Positions 24,755-33,925 are shown, numbered from the stretch's first letter. The stretch: 53,488 nt of DNA from Sandaracinaceae bacterium (GCA_040218145.1 JAVJQK010000090.1:1-53488), one strand, 5' to 3'. Made by a program: numbers and translations. Notes: generated by a model from the letters alone, not told the origin.

Positions 24755-24796
24755 GCCCTACTCGACGCGCCCTACTCGACTCGCCCTACTCGACCC
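24755..24796. repeat. Three 14-bp tandem repeats covering a stop codon
   Basis: GCCCTACTCGAC plus two variable bases repeated at 24755, 24769 and 24783. The third copy contains the stop codon and final Val-Glu codons of the FHA-DUF4388 gene on the minus strand; the other two copies are downstream, so a repeat expansion has duplicated the gene's end together with its stop. Confidence 0.8.
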
Positions 24797-25772
24797 GCAG
24801 GTAGCCGCTCTTCAGGAGCTTGATCAGGATCTGGCTCGTATCCAGGTCGCTCGCGAGGCTCTTGTTGAGGATCGTCTCCGTGTGGCCGTAGTTGTAGGCG
24901 AGCTGGAGCACGTCCAGCTCCTCGGGGGCGAGGTCTCGGAGCGGCGGGATCATCGGCATCGCCAGCGAGATCGTGGCGTGCATGGGCGGCATGTCCGGGC
25001 CGAGACGGCGGATCTCGTCGATCTGCCGCATCGCCTCCATGAGGATGCCCTCGGTGCTCATCGAGATGGGCTCGAGGAACTCGCGCTCCTCCGGAGGCTC
25101 CATGTCGAAGGTGCCGTCCTCCCACGTGAGGATGCGATAGAGGCTCTTGAGCGGCGAGACGTCGAAGTTGTCGTTGACCGTCGAGTAGACGACCGAGCCG
25201 CCGTCGAAGAAGAGCTTGCCGACGTCCTGGTCGGTCCGGATCACGAGCGTCCCGCTCTTCTTGCTCGCGCTGAAGAGCTGCATCAGGTCGGGGAGCGGGA
25301 TCTCGGCGATGGACCCGCTCATCGTGCGGACCTGCGAGGTGCGTCGGCCGGCCGCCACGTCCTCGAGGTTGCTCTTGGCGCCGCTGCCGTCGTTGACGCT
25401 GCTCGAGTCGACCGCGACGAGCTTGATGATGCTGGTCCCGATCAGGATCCGGTCGCCCTCCTGGAGGCGCGCCCGCTTGATCTTCTCGCCGTTGACGAAC
25501 GTGCCGTTCGTGGAGCCCAGATCCTGGATGAAGATCTGGTCACCGGTCACGGTGATCTTGGCGTGACGGCGCGACACCATGTCCTCGACGAGGACCATGT
25601 CGAGCTCGCTCGAGCGACCGACCACGATCTCCTTCGACACGGGGAGAGGGAATTCCCCCCCCTGGTACTTGCCGGAGATGAACCGCAGCGCGTACTGCTT
25701 GGCGGGCCGCGAAGGCGGCGGAGGGGTCATCTTGGGGACCGACGGCTCCATCGAGGTATCCGGGGTACTCAC
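24786..25772 (-). CDS. FHA and DUF4388 (PATAN) domain protein
   Basis: 328 residues. Pro-rich start, then an FHA domain (about 27-120: VVGRS, SRRHA, GSTNG), short Ser-rich linker, then a DUF4388 domain (about 150-245: SIAEIPLPDLMQLFSASKKSGTL, VYSTV, LTWEDGTFDMEP), then a helical C-terminal region. DUF4388 proteins are frequent in deltaproteobacteria and cyanobacteria next to two-component or motility genes; the FHA module again points to phosphothreonine recognition. The stop lies inside the 14-bp repeat at 24755-24796. Confidence 0.88.
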   Translation of the reverse strand: MSTPDTSMEPSVPKMTPPPPSRPAKQYALRFISGKYQGGEFPLPVSKEIVVGRSSELDMVLVEDMVSRRHAKITVTGDQIFIQDLGSTNGTFVNGEKIKRARLQEGDRILIGTSIIKLVAVDSSSVNDGSGAKSNLEDVAAGRRTSQVRTMSGSIAEIPLPDLMQLFSASKKSGTLVIRTDQDVGKLFFDGGSVVYSTVNDNFDVSPLKSLYRILTWEDGTFDMEPPEEREFLEPISMSTEGILMEAMRQIDEIRRLGPDMPPMHATISLAMPMIPPLRDLAPEELDVLQLAYNYGHTETILNKSLASDLDTSQILIKLLKSGYLRVE

Positions 25773-25842
25773 CCTGTTCCAGAGAGCCCGGATTCCAGAA
25801 ACCAGATCGGGAGAACCGGCTTCGGGAAAACGAGGTCCGGAG

Positions 25843-25872
25843 AGAGTACGAACCTGCCTAAGCTGGGGTCAA
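25843..25872 (-). promoter_or_regulatory. Candidate promoter of the FHA-DUF4388 gene
   Basis: On the minus strand TTGACC (25872-25867), 18-bp spacer, TACTCT (25848-25843), about 75 bp before the ATG. The -35 is good and the -10 weak, as elsewhere in this window. Confidence 0.3.
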
Positions 25873-26037
25873 GAAGCGCGCCAGAAAGCGCGGCTCACAC
25901 GCGATCACAGTGCCGTGAAGCCCAGGGAAACGCAAGCTTCGTCCATATCTCGGCCTAGAGACACCTACACCGACCTACATCGCCGCCGCTACGGCGCTTG
26001 ACCTGACGGCCCTTCGAGAGGACCGTGGCGAGCCTCC

Positions 26038-28926
26038 GTGCTGCGCCACCGCGTCGCCTTCGTCCTGTCCCTCGCGACGCTGCTGTCGGCCGCGCCGGTC
26101 GACGCCCAGGTGCGGGACCCGTCGCTCGACTGGCGCACGATCGATACGCCCCACTTCACGGTCCACTACCACATCCCGCTCGGGGTGCTGGCGAGGCGGG
26201 TCGCGGTGGTGGCCGAGCGCGCCCACGCGACGCTCAGCACGGTGCTCGGCTACACCGCCGACCGCCGCACGCAGATCGTGCTCACCGACAACACGGACAG
26301 CTCGAACGGCTCCGCCACCGCGCTCCCCCGGAACGAGATCCGCCTCTTCGCGACCGCGCCGTCGTCGATGTCGCCGCTCGGGGACTACGACGACTGGCTC
26401 AACCTGCTGGTCACCCACGAGCACACCCACATCGTGCACCTCGACCAGTGGAGCGGGATCGCGTCGTTCATCAACATCCTGCTCGGCAAGGTCTACTCAC
26501 CCAACCAGGTTCAGCCGCGCTGGATCCTCGAGGGGGTCGCGACCTGGCAGGAGTCGGAGCAGACGGGCGGCGGTCGCGTGCGCTCGACGATGTTCGACAT
26601 GTACCTGCGCATGGACGCGCTCGAGGACCGCTTCTTCGACCTCGACCAGATCTCGAACATCGCCGACCGCTGGCCGCACGGGAACGTCTGGTATCTCTAC
26701 GGCTCGCAGTTCGTGAAGTACGTGGCCGACCGGCACGGCGCCTCGGCCATCGCCGCCATCGCGCGGGAGTACGGGAACGAGGTCCTGCCGTGGGGCATCA
26801 ACCGCGTGACGCGGCGGGTGACGGGCCGCGGGTGGACGGAGCTCTACGACGACTTCCTCGCCGAGCGGCGCGCGCACTACGAAGCGCAGCGCGACGCCGT
26901 CGTCGCCGAGGGGCGCGTCGAGGGGGAGCGGCTGACCCATCACGGCGAGGTGGCGCGGCTGCCGCGCTTCGACCGGGAAGGACGCGTGCTGTACTGGCGG
27001 GCGGACAACCGCAGCCGGGCCGAGATCCGTCGCTTCTCGCTCGACACGCCGACCGAACAGGCCGAGGTGGCGCGCGTCAACGGCGACGACGGGTACGACC
27101 TGCACCCGAGCGGGCGCTACGTCGTCTACTCGCTCACCGCGCCCTTTCGCGACATCTACAACTTCCACGATCTCTTCCGGCGCGACCTCGAGACGGGCCG
27201 GGTCGATCGCCTGACGCACGGGATGCGCGCGCGCGAGCCCGACATCTCTCCCGACGGCCGTCGCGTGGTCTTCACGGTCAACGAGGCGGGGACGACGACC
27301 TTGATGATCGCCGAGCTGCGGGACGTCGAAGGCACCGCGCGGGTGCTCGTCCCGAGCGAGCGCTTCGAGCAGGTCTTCAACCCGCGCTTCTCCCCCGACG
27401 GACGCGCTGTCGCGCTGTCGCGCTGGCAGCGGGGCGGCCACCGGGACATCCACCTCGTGGACGTGGAGACCGGGCGCGTCACGCCGCTGATGCGCGATCG
27501 AGCGCAAGACGGCTCTCCCACCTGGAGTGCGGACGGGCGGACGCTGTACTTCAGCTCCGATCGCACCGGCATCGCCAACATCTACGCGCACGACGTCACG
27601 AGCGGCACGCTGCGACAGGTGACGAACGTGGTCGCGGGCGCGTATCAGCCCGCGATCTCGCGCGATGGGCACCACCTCGTCTACGTCGGCTACACGTCGT
27701 ACGGCTTCGATCTCTTCCACCTCGACCTCCGCGAGGTGAGCACGCGGCCCGCGCCGCCGTACATCGACGACCGCCCTCCCCCGGTGGACGACGACGCGAT
27801 CTGGAACGGGCCGAGCCGGGACTACGAGCCGCTCGAGACGCTCTGGCCACGCGCGTACCTGCTCGATCTCGCGAACGACGGCTTCGGCAGCGCGCTCGGC
27901 GTGACGGTCAGCGGCGAGGACATGGCCGGCTTCCACCGCTGGAGCCTGCGCGCCACGCAGGGCTTCGAGCGCCCCTGGGCCCACAATGTGAGCCTCAACT
28001 ACGACTACCAGCGGCTACCGCTGCGCGTGGGCTTCGGGCTCTTCCGGCGCGTGGTCCCGCGCCGCGGCTTCGTCATCGCGGGCGAGAACGAGCGCTGGAA
28101 CGAGGAGGCCTGGGGCGGCGACGTCGGGGTCAGCTACCGACTTCCGCGCGTGTTCCGGAGCCAGAGCGTCTCCTTGTCATGGCGCGGCACCTTCCTCGAC
28201 AACGCGGAGCCTTTCCGGGGCCGGCTCGACCCGAACGACGCGCCGCCTCGCTTCCCGGAGCTCGGGCTGCGCTCGGAGGTGCGCCTCGGCTGGAGCTACT
28301 CCGACGTCGAGCGCTACACGTACGACATCAGCGCCTCCAACGGCCAGGCGATCGGCTTCACGCTCTCGGTCTCGCACCCGGCCATCGGCAGCCAGTTCGA
28401 GGTCGTGCAGCTGACCTGGTTCGCGCAGCGCTTCTTCCCGATGCCGTGGCTGCAGCACCACGTGGTGGCGCTCAACTACGCGGGCGGCATAAGCGGCGGC
28501 GACATGGATCGGCGCGGCACCTTCTCGATCGGCGGCTTCCCCGAGGTCAGCCCGATCGACGGCCTGCTCAACGGGCTCGTGCTCGGAGGCGTGGCGCTGC
28601 GCGGCTACCCGGCGTTCGACCGCTCGGGCACGCAGTACCACTTGCTACAGCTCGAGTACCGCTTCCCGATCTGGCGCATCAACCGGGGCGTGCTGACCCT
28701 CCCCGTCTACCTCAACCGCGTCCACGCCGCGCTCTTCGCGGACGGCGGCGACGCCTTCCGCGGTCAGCTCGACTTCTCGACCTTCCGCGTCGGCGTGGGC
28801 GCGGAGATCCTGATCGACTTCACGCTCGGGTACGTCCTGCCCTTCACCTTCCGCGTCGGCTACGCGCGCGGCCTGATGGAGGGCGGGATCGACTCGGTGT
28901 ACGGGCACATCGGCGTGCCCTTCTGA
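26038..28926 (+). CDS. Exported HEXXH-metallopeptidase-like protein with propeller and beta-barrel
   Basis: 962 residues from a GTG, with a signal peptide (VLSLATLLSAAPVDA). Residues about 35-290 form a gluzincin-type domain: HEHTH (127-131) is an intact HEXXH zinc site and Glu165 in WILEGVATW is the expected third ligand. A run of TolB/PD40-like blades follows (about 300-560: SPDGRRVVF, FSPDGRAVALS, WSADGRTLYFSS), which would make a propeller. The last ~330 residues are beta-rich with aromatic ends and match an outer-membrane barrel (surface-antigen or BamA-like). It may be a secreted or surface-exposed protease; the fused order is known in proteobacterial TolB-like proteins but substrate and location are inferred. 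Confidence 0.82.
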   Translation: MLRHRVAFVLSLATLLSAAPVDAQVRDPSLDWRTIDTPHFTVHYHIPLGVLARRVAVVAERAHATLSTVLGYTADRRTQIVLTDNTDSSNGSATALPRNEIRLFATAPSSMSPLGDYDDWLNLLVTHEHTHIVHLDQWSGIASFINILLGKVYSPNQVQPRWILEGVATWQESEQTGGGRVRSTMFDMYLRMDALEDRFFDLDQISNIADRWPHGNVWYLYGSQFVKYVADRHGASAIAAIAREYGNEVLPWGINRVTRRVTGRGWTELYDDFLAERRAHYEAQRDAVVAEGRVEGERLTHHGEVARLPRFDREGRVLYWRADNRSRAEIRRFSLDTPTEQAEVARVNGDDGYDLHPSGRYVVYSLTAPFRDIYNFHDLFRRDLETGRVDRLTHGMRAREPDISPDGRRVVFTVNEAGTTTLMIAELRDVEGTARVLVPSERFEQVFNPRFSPDGRAVALSRWQRGGHRDIHLVDVETGRVTPLMRDRAQDGSPTWSADGRTLYFSSDRTGIANIYAHDVTSGTLRQVTNVVAGAYQPAISRDGHHLVYVGYTSYGFDLFHLDLREVSTRPAPPYIDDRPPPVDDDAIWNGPSRDYEPLETLWPRAYLLDLANDGFGSALGVTVSGEDMAGFHRWSLRATQGFERPWAHNVSLNYDYQRLPLRVGFGLFRRVVPRRGFVIAGENERWNEEAWGGDVGVSYRLPRVFRSQSVSLSWRGTFLDNAEPFRGRLDPNDAPPRFPELGLRSEVRLGWSYSDVERYTYDISASNGQAIGFTLSVSHPAIGSQFEVVQLTWFAQRFFPMPWLQHHVVALNYAGGISGGDMDRRGTFSIGGFPEVSPIDGLLNGLVLGGVALRGYPAFDRSGTQYHLLQLEYRFPIWRINRGVLTLPVYLNRVHAALFADGGDAFRGQLDFSTFRVGVGAEILIDFTLGYVLPFTFRVGYARGLMEGGIDSVYGHIGVPF

Positions 28927-28938
28927 GCGTCCAGGCGC

Positions 28939-29496
28939 TCAGATCTCCATGATGTCTTTCTCTTTGGAGCTGACGATGTCGTCGGTCTTCGCGTTGCCGT
29001 CCTGGACCACGCTCTCGACCTGCTTGAGGCCGCGGTCGGCCTCGTCCTCACCGACGTCGCCGTCCTTCTTGAGCCCCTCGATGAAGTCGCGGGCGTCGTG
29101 TCGGGCAGAGCGAATGGCGATCTTGCACTTCTCGCCGTAGTCGCGCGCGACCTTCGTCAGGCTCTTGCGGCGCTCCTCGGTCAGCGCCGGGATCGGGATG
29201 CGGATGACCTCACCGTCGTTCTGCGGGTTGAGGTCGACCGGCGAGGTCTGGATGGCCTTCTCGATCAGCTGGATCGTGGACTTGTCCCACGGCTTGATGA
29301 GCAGGCTGCGCGCCTCGGGCACGGTGACGCTGGCCATCTGGTTGATGGGCGTCGGTGTGCCGTAGTAGTCGACCTTGATCGACTCGAGCAGCTCGGGGCT
29401 GGCGCGCCCCGTCCGGAGGGTCCCCAGCTCGCGCCGAAGCGCCTGGTGTGCCTTACCGATGGCGTCTTCGAGCTCCGCGATGGCGTCTTTGATCAT
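28939..29496 (-). CDS. frr: Ribosome recycling factor
   Basis: 185 residues, the standard size for RRF. The three-helix body shows LGTLRTGRASPELLESIKVDYYGTPTP and NDGEVIRIPIPALTEERRK. It splits post-termination ribosomes with EF-G. Last gene of the rpsB-tsf-pyrH-frr block, 52 bp after pyrH; its end faces the convergent exported-protein gene with a 12-bp gap. Confidence 0.97.
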   Translation of the reverse strand: MIKDAIAELEDAIGKAHQALRRELGTLRTGRASPELLESIKVDYYGTPTPINQMASVTVPEARSLLIKPWDKSTIQLIEKAIQTSPVDLNPQNDGEVIRIPIPALTEERRKSLTKVARDYGEKCKIAIRSARHDARDFIEGLKKDGDVGEDEADRGLKQVESVVQDGNAKTDDIVSSKEKDIMEI

Positions 29497-29548
29497 GGTC
29501 TCCTCCCAAGCATGCGGGGCGGGACTGTAGCGCCGGGCGGCGCGCGAG

Positions 29549-30283
29549 TCAGCCCTCTTCCTGGACCAGCGTGCCGACGTCCTCGCCGAGCACGACCCGC
29601 TTGATGGTCCCTCGCCGCTTGAGCGAGCAGACCCGGATCTGGAGCCGGTTGTCGCGGCAGAGCGTGATCGCGGTCGAGTCCATCACCGCGAGCCGGTCGG
29701 CCAGCACGCGATCGTAGCTGATGCGCGGCAGCAGCTCCGCGTCGTCGTGCTTCTCCGGGTCCTTGTCGTAGACGCCGTCGACCTTGGTCGCCTTGACGAG
29801 CAGCTCGGCGCCGATCTCCATCGCGCGGAGCGCGGCGGCGGTGTCGGTGCTGAAGAAGGGGTTGCCCGTGCCGGCCGCGAAGATGACCACGCGCCCCTTC
29901 TCGAGGTGCCGCATGGCGCGGCGGCGAATGTACGGCTCGGCGACCTGGCGGATCTCGAGGGCGCTGAGCACGCGGGTCGGGACCTTCAGCTTCTCGAGCG
30001 CGTCCTGGAGCGCCAGCGCGTTGATGACCGTCGCCAGCATGCCCATGTAGTCGGCGCTCGCGCGGTCCATGCCCTGCGCGCTCCCGCGGAGCCCGCGGAA
30101 GATGTTGCCGCCGCCGATCACGAGGGCCATCTGGGCGCCGAGGGCCCGCACCTCCGCGATCTCCCCGCTGATGTTCCGCATGGTGTCGGGGTCGACCCCG
30201 TAGCCGGTGTCGCCGCAGAGCGCTTCACCGGAGAGCTTGAGCATCACGCGACGAATGCGCAGGTCGGGGGAGACTTCGAGCAT
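29549..30283 (-). CDS. pyrH: UMP kinase
   Basis: 244 residues of the amino-acid-kinase type: [39 protein letters not shown] and [10 protein letters not shown] are the bacterial UMP kinase signatures. Converts UMP to UDP for RNA, DNA and cell-wall precursors, allosterically set by GTP/UTP. Sits in the conserved block between tsf and frr; a hairpin lies between tsf and this gene. Confidence 0.97.
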   Translation of the reverse strand: MLEVSPDLRIRRVMLKLSGEALCGDTGYGVDPDTMRNISGEIAEVRALGAQMALVIGGGNIFRGLRGSAQGMDRASADYMGMLATVINALALQDALEKLKVPTRVLSALEIRQVAEPYIRRRAMRHLEKGRVVIFAAGTGNPFFSTDTAAALRAMEIGAELLVKATKVDGVYDKDPEKHDDAELLPRISYDRVLADRLAVMDSTAITLCRDNRLQIRVCSLKRRGTIKRVVLGEDVGTLVQEEG

Positions 30284-30309
30284 GGGGAACCTCGGGGGGT
30301 GGATATGAA

Positions 30310-30342
30310 GAAGGCAGGGCCGTGGGACACGACCCTGCCTTC
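30310..30342 (-). terminator. Hairpin between tsf and pyrH
   Basis: GAAGGCAGGG pairs with CCCTGCCTTC (10 bp) and the interior adds CGTG/CACG. On the minus strand it is followed by TTCATAT, a modest T-rich tail. It lies 18 bp past the tsf stop, so it may partly terminate the rpsB-tsf transcript, with pyrH-frr read through or from their own start. Confidence 0.65.
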
Positions 30343-30360
30343 AGCGTTCAAGTAGTCGCC

Positions 30361-31041
30361 TCAGCTGCCCTTGGCGAGGGTCTCGGCGACGTCGGCCGCG
30401 AGATCCTTCTTCTGGACCTCGATGCCCTCGCCGAGCTCGTAGCGCACGAAGCGGCGCACGGCGATCTTCTCGCCGAGCTTCACCGTGAGGTTCTCGCACG
30501 CCTTGGCGACGGTGGTCTTGTCGTCTCGGGTGACCAGCTCCTGGTCGTCGAGGCAGGCCTCCTTCATCCACTTGGCGAGCTTGCCTTCGATGATCTTCGC
30601 GATGGCCTGCTCGGGGCGCTTCTTGCCGGTCTGCTTCTCTTCCTCTTCGAGCTGACCGACGAAGATGCTCTTCTGCTTCTCGATGTCCGCGGCCGGGATG
30701 TCCGACTCGCGCACGTAGAGGGGCGCAGAGGAGGCGATCTGGAGACCGACCTCGTCGACGAACGCGGTGAACTCTTCGTTCCGCGCCACGAAGTCCGTCT
30801 GGCAGTTGACCTCGACGAGCACGCCGATGCGGCTCCCCGCGTGAATGTACGCGTGGATCACGCCCTCGGCCGCGATCGCGCCGGCCTTCTTGGCGGCCTT
30901 CGCGAGGCCCTTCTTCTGGATGATCTCGAGCGCCTTCTCGTGGTCGCCTTCGGCCTCCACGAGCGCGTTCTTGCAGTCCATCATCCCAGCGCCGGTGCGA
31001 TCACGCAGCGCCTTCACATCCTGAGCTGTGACGTTCGCCAT
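30361..31041 (-). CDS. tsf: Elongation factor Ts
   Basis: 226 residues from the ATG at 31041 (AAAGAGG upstream); the longer open frame is an artefact. N-terminal TDVKALRDRTGAGMMDCKNAL-type motif (here QDVKALRDRTGAG) and TDFVARNEEF identify EF-Ts, the nucleotide exchange factor of EF-Tu. It is shorter than E. coli EF-Ts (283) and lacks part of the coiled-coil region, a size common outside the gammaproteobacteria. 32 bp downstream of rpsB. Confidence 0.96.
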   Translation of the reverse strand: MANVTAQDVKALRDRTGAGMMDCKNALVEAEGDHEKALEIIQKKGLAKAAKKAGAIAAEGVIHAYIHAGSRIGVLVEVNCQTDFVARNEEFTAFVDEVGLQIASSAPLYVRESDIPAADIEKQKSIFVGQLEEEEKQTGKKRPEQAIAKIIEGKLAKWMKEACLDDQELVTRDDKTTVAKACENLTVKLGEKIAVRRFVRYELGEGIEVQKKDLAADVAETLAKGS

Positions 31042-31073
31042 GTTCCTCTTTCCTGGTTGGCGTTCGTGAGTCT

Positions 31074-32036
31074 TCAGCGGCGCGGACGGCCACCGCCGCC
31101 GCCACCACCGCCGCCGCCGCCGCGGCCACCGCGGCGACCACGCGAGAACTCGACCTGGACGTCGCCGCCCTGGCTCTGCTGACCGTAGCCCTGCTGGCCG
31201 TAGTCGCGACGGCGCTGCTGGCCGGCGACGCACGCGTCGGCGATGCGCGACGTGAAGAGCTTGATCGAGCGGATCGCGTCGTCGTTGCCGGGCACGACGA
31301 AGTCGATCAGGTCGGGGTCGCAGTTGGTGTCGGTGATCGCGATGATCGGAATGTGGAGCTTGCGCGCCTCGCGGATCGCGATGTGCTCGTGGTGCGGATC
31401 GATGACGAAGAGCACCGAGGGGAGCGTGTTCATCATCTTGATGCCGCCGATGAACTTCTCGAGGCGGTCCTGCTCGCGACGCATCCGGAGCTGCTCCTTC
31501 TTCACGAAGGCCTCCGCGGTGCCGTCGTCGAACATGCGCTCGAGCTCGCGCAGGCGCTCGATGGCGCCCTTGACGGTGCGGAAGTTGGTCAGCGTGCCAC
31601 CGAGCCAGCGGCCCGTGACGTAGAACTGGCCGGCGCGCTCCGCCTCTTCGCGGACGGTGTCCACGGCCTGGCGCTTGGTGCCGACGAAGAGCACGTGGCC
31701 GCCGCGGCCGACCGCCTCGACGCAGAAGTCGTACGCGCGCTTGAAGAGCACGGCCGTCTGGTCGAGATCGATGATGTGGATCCCGTTGCGGGCGCCGAAG
31801 ATGAAGGGGCGCATCTTCGGGTTCCAGCGGCGGGTCTGGTGACCGAAGTGCACGCCGGCGTCGATCAGGGCCCGGAGGCCGATCGGGAAGTCGCCGCTCG
31901 CGGCGGGGTGGTCGTCGTGGACCTGCTGGGTGGGCTGCGCCGGGGCCGCGGGGGCAGCTTCAGCAGCAGCAGGGGCCTCGGCAACGGGGGCTTCGGGCTG
32001 GGCAGACGTATCCGTCTGCGTCTCGGCTTCACTCAT
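31074..32036 (-). CDS. rpsB: 30S ribosomal protein S2 with N- and C-terminal extensions
   Basis: 320 residues from the ATG at 32036 (GGAGAGGA upstream). Core S2 from about residue 52: [49 protein letters not shown]. coli S2 is about 240 residues; the extra length comes from an Ala/Pro-rich N-terminus (about 48 residues) and a Gln then Gly/Arg-rich tail (GRRGGRGGG, ending in RPRR), which might bind RNA. First gene of the rpsB-tsf-pyrH-frr block, with a promoter about 140 bp upstream. Confidence 0.95.
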   Translation of the reverse strand: MSEAETQTDTSAQPEAPVAEAPAAAEAAPAAPAQPTQQVHDDHPAASGDFPIGLRALIDAGVHFGHQTRRWNPKMRPFIFGARNGIHIIDLDQTAVLFKRAYDFCVEAVGRGGHVLFVGTKRQAVDTVREEAERAGQFYVTGRWLGGTLTNFRTVKGAIERLRELERMFDDGTAEAFVKKEQLRMRREQDRLEKFIGGIKMMNTLPSVLFVIDPHHEHIAIREARKLHIPIIAITDTNCDPDLIDFVVPGNDDAIRSIKLFTSRIADACVAGQQRRRDYGQQGYGQQSQGGDVQVEFSRGRRGGRGGGGGGGGGGGRPRR

Positions 32037-32173
32037 GGCTCTGTCCTCTCCGGTTGCGCCTCCACCCCCTCGGCCGACCACCTCCAGAGGAGGCACCGGA
32101 GTCGGTCCGTTTCGAGCAGGGGGTGTGTGTGATTTCGGTGGTTTACACCGGCTCCGTGAGGCGGAGCGCGCGG

Positions 32174-32202
32174 GGTATATCACGCGGGGCCGACCGCGCC
32201 AA
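32174..32202 (-). promoter_or_regulatory. rpsB operon promoter
   Basis: On the minus strand TTGGCG (32202-32197), a 17-bp spacer, and TATACC (32179-32174): the best -10 of the window. It implies a leader of about 130 nt to rpsB, where S2 is known to act as its own translational regulator in other bacteria; that control is not shown here. Confidence 0.55.
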
Positions 32203-32223
32203 CCGACCGGACGCGCCGTTTTG

Positions 32224-32253
32224 TTGACGAGACCCGAGGTATGGGCGTAGGCG
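32224..32253 (+). promoter_or_regulatory. Possible promoter of the M15-like peptidase gene
   Basis: TTGACG (32224-32229), 18 bp, TAGGCG (32248-32253). The start codon at 32261 is so close that the mRNA would be nearly leaderless, matching the lack of a ribosome site there. Weak -10, low confidence. Confidence 0.25.
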
Positions 32254-32260
32254 TGTATGT

Positions 32261-33592
32261 GTGGGCAGGTACTACACACTCCTCGTCTGCGCCATCTGGG
32301 CCCTCACGTCGACGGCCGCCGCGCAGCCCGTGACGACGGTCTGGTTCGGCGGCGAAGCGTGTCCCCGCGCGCCCTCCGTGGTCGACGCCCGCCCGAGCGG
32401 CCGTGCGGCCGATGCCCCCCGCGCCAGGGCAGATTCGGTCGCAGACGCGGATCCGGCTGCGAACGCGGGGGCGGGCGCGGCTGCGGGGGCGGACGCGGCT
32501 GCGGACCCGGCTGCGGTCGCGGATGCGGGAGCGGTCGCGGATGCGGGGGCGGATGCGGGGGCGGATGCGGACGCGGGGACGGTCGCGGATGCGGGGGCGG
32601 CCGCGGCTGCGGTCGCGGATGCGGATTCGGTCGCGGATGCGGATTCGGGGGCGGATGCGGATTCGGGGGCGGTCGCGGATCCGGTCGCGGATGCGGCTGC
32701 GGTCGCGGATTCGGTCGCGGATGCGGATTCGGGGGCGGTCGCGGATGCGGATGCGGTCGCGGATGCGGATGCGGTCGCGGATGCGGTCCCGGATGCGGGT
32801 CCGGTCGCGAACACGACGCCCCCCCGGTCGGACTGCCACGCGCCGGTCACGATCGTGCGGCGCATGGGCGGCGAGCGTGAGCGTGTCTCGCTCCCTCTCC
32901 TGGACTGCGCCGGCCTCGCGCTCCCCTCGGCCCTCCGCGCCGTCTCGCTCCTCGCGCGCCCGCGCCAGCTCGACACGCCGCCGACCGAACGCGAGCTCGA
33001 GGCCTGGCGGGCCGCGGACGGCGACCCCGGCTTCCTGGCCGCCGACGTGCGGCTGTTGCACCCGGAGCTCCTCGTGCGGCTCCAGCAGATCGGCGACGCG
33101 TTCCCCGGTCAGGCCATCGAGATCATCAGCGGCTATCGGCCGCAGTCGCCCCGGACCAGCCGCCACCACCACGGGCGCGCGCTCGATCTGCGGGTGCGTG
33201 ACGTGCCGCGCGAGCACGTGCGGGATCTGGCGGTGACGTTCCCCGAGACGGGCGTCGGCTGGTATCCCAACAGCGTCTTCGTGCACGTCGACGTGCGCAG
33301 CGAGCCGGCGTACTGGGTCGACCTCAGCGGGCCGGGTGAGCCCGCGCGCTACGTGCAGGGCGCGCAGCCGCCCTCACCCGCCGACGCGGCCTCCGACCCG
33401 GACGCGGTCCCGGACCTGGAGCCGAGCCTCGACCTCATCCGCCGGGGCCTGCACATCGGGTTGCCGGAGGCGGCCGCGGAGCCGAGCGAGCCGGCCGAGG
33501 AGACGCTGACGGACGACGAGCTGGAGCGGCTCCGCAGCGAGATGGAGTCGGCGCTGTCGGGGATCCGCGTCGACGACTTCACTGCACGTTGA
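32261..33592 (+). CDS. Exported M15A/DUF882-like peptidase with Ala-Asp repeat
   Basis: 443 residues from a GTG with a signal peptide ([16 protein letters not shown]). Residues about 60-185 are a low-complexity Ala/Asp/Val/Ser region ([19 protein letters not shown]). The catalytic-like domain (about 195-350) holds the zinc pattern of the M15A/DUF882 (YcbK) family: SGYRP, then HHHGRALDL, and later VFVHVDVR. It likely cuts peptidoglycan cross-links. An acidic tail follows ([17 protein letters not shown]). The repeat is encoded by GCGGAT-type hexamers and may vary in length. Its stop overlaps the convergent VHL-like gene by 14 bp. Confidence 0.85.
   Translation: MGRYYTLLVCAIWALTSTAAAQPVTTVWFGGEACPRAPSVVDARPSGRAADAPRARADSVADADPAANAGAGAAAGADAAADPAAVADAGAVADAGADAGADADAGTVADAGAAAAAVADADSVADADSGADADSGAVADPVADAAAVADSVADADSGAVADADAVADADAVADAVPDAGPVANTTPPRSDCHAPVTIVRRMGGERERVSLPLLDCAGLALPSALRAVSLLARPRQLDTPPTERELEAWRAADGDPGFLAADVRLLHPELLVRLQQIGDAFPGQAIEIISGYRPQSPRTSRHHHGRALDLRVRDVPREHVRDLAVTFPETGVGWYPNSVFVHVDVRSEPAYWVDLSGPGEPARYVQGAQPPSPADAASDPDAVPDLEPSLDLIRRGLHIGLPEAAAEPSEPAEETLTDDELERLRSEMESALSGIRVDDFTAR
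32440..32812 (+). repeat. In-frame hexanucleotide repeats (GCGGAY/GCGGTC) inside the M15-like gene
   Basis: Many copies of GCGGAT, GCGGAC, GCGGTC and TCGGTC in a row, encoding Ala-Asp, Ala-Val and Ser-Val dipeptides. Because units are multiples of six bases, gain or loss by slippage keeps the frame. Confidence 0.85.
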
Positions 33593-33923
33593 AGCCGCCG
33601 TCGCCGATCTGCACCGTGCCGGCGCGGCGATCGACGCGCCACTCCCCGATCTGCGCGCCGCGCTGGGTCTCGACGCGGAACCGCCAGACGTGCCCGACGA
33701 AGGTGTCCTGATGGCGGACGCCGTCCGGCGGCACGATCGCGTAGTGCACCTCGCGCCCCTCGAAGTCGACCCAGGAGACCGCGACCGGGCGGGTGCCGAG
33801 GTTGCGGAAGACCACGTGGGAGGCGTCCTCGCTCCGCGCCGAGCGCTGGGCGTAGGCCACCGAAGCTCCGGCGAGGGCGAGGAGCCCGAGCGCGAGCAGC
33901 GAACGGACGAGGCGGGTCGGCAT
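33579..33923 (-). CDS. Exported von Hippel-Lindau beta-domain-like protein
   Basis: 114 residues with a signal peptide (LLALGLLALAGASVA, cleavage near AYA-Q). The mature part matches the pVHL beta domain: F39, N41, P46, W51 in VSWVDFEG, Y61 in VHYAIVPP, and DTFVGHVWRF with T74, H78 and W80. In human pVHL the hydroxyproline pocket is W88, Y98, S111, H115, W117; the same spacings (10, 13, 4, 2) occur here with Ser replaced by Thr. The alpha domain that binds elongin C is absent. The gene lies between a PPC-like lipoprotein and an M15 peptidase gene. Function is unknown; a peptide or hydroxyproline-binding role is inference. The upstream hairpin may hide its ribosome site. Confidence 0.8.
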   Translation of the reverse strand: MPTRLVRSLLALGLLALAGASVAYAQRSARSEDASHVVFRNLGTRPVAVSWVDFEGREVHYAIVPPDGVRHQDTFVGHVWRFRVETQRGAQIGEWRVDRRAGTVQIGDGGFNVQ

Positions 33924-33925
33924 GA

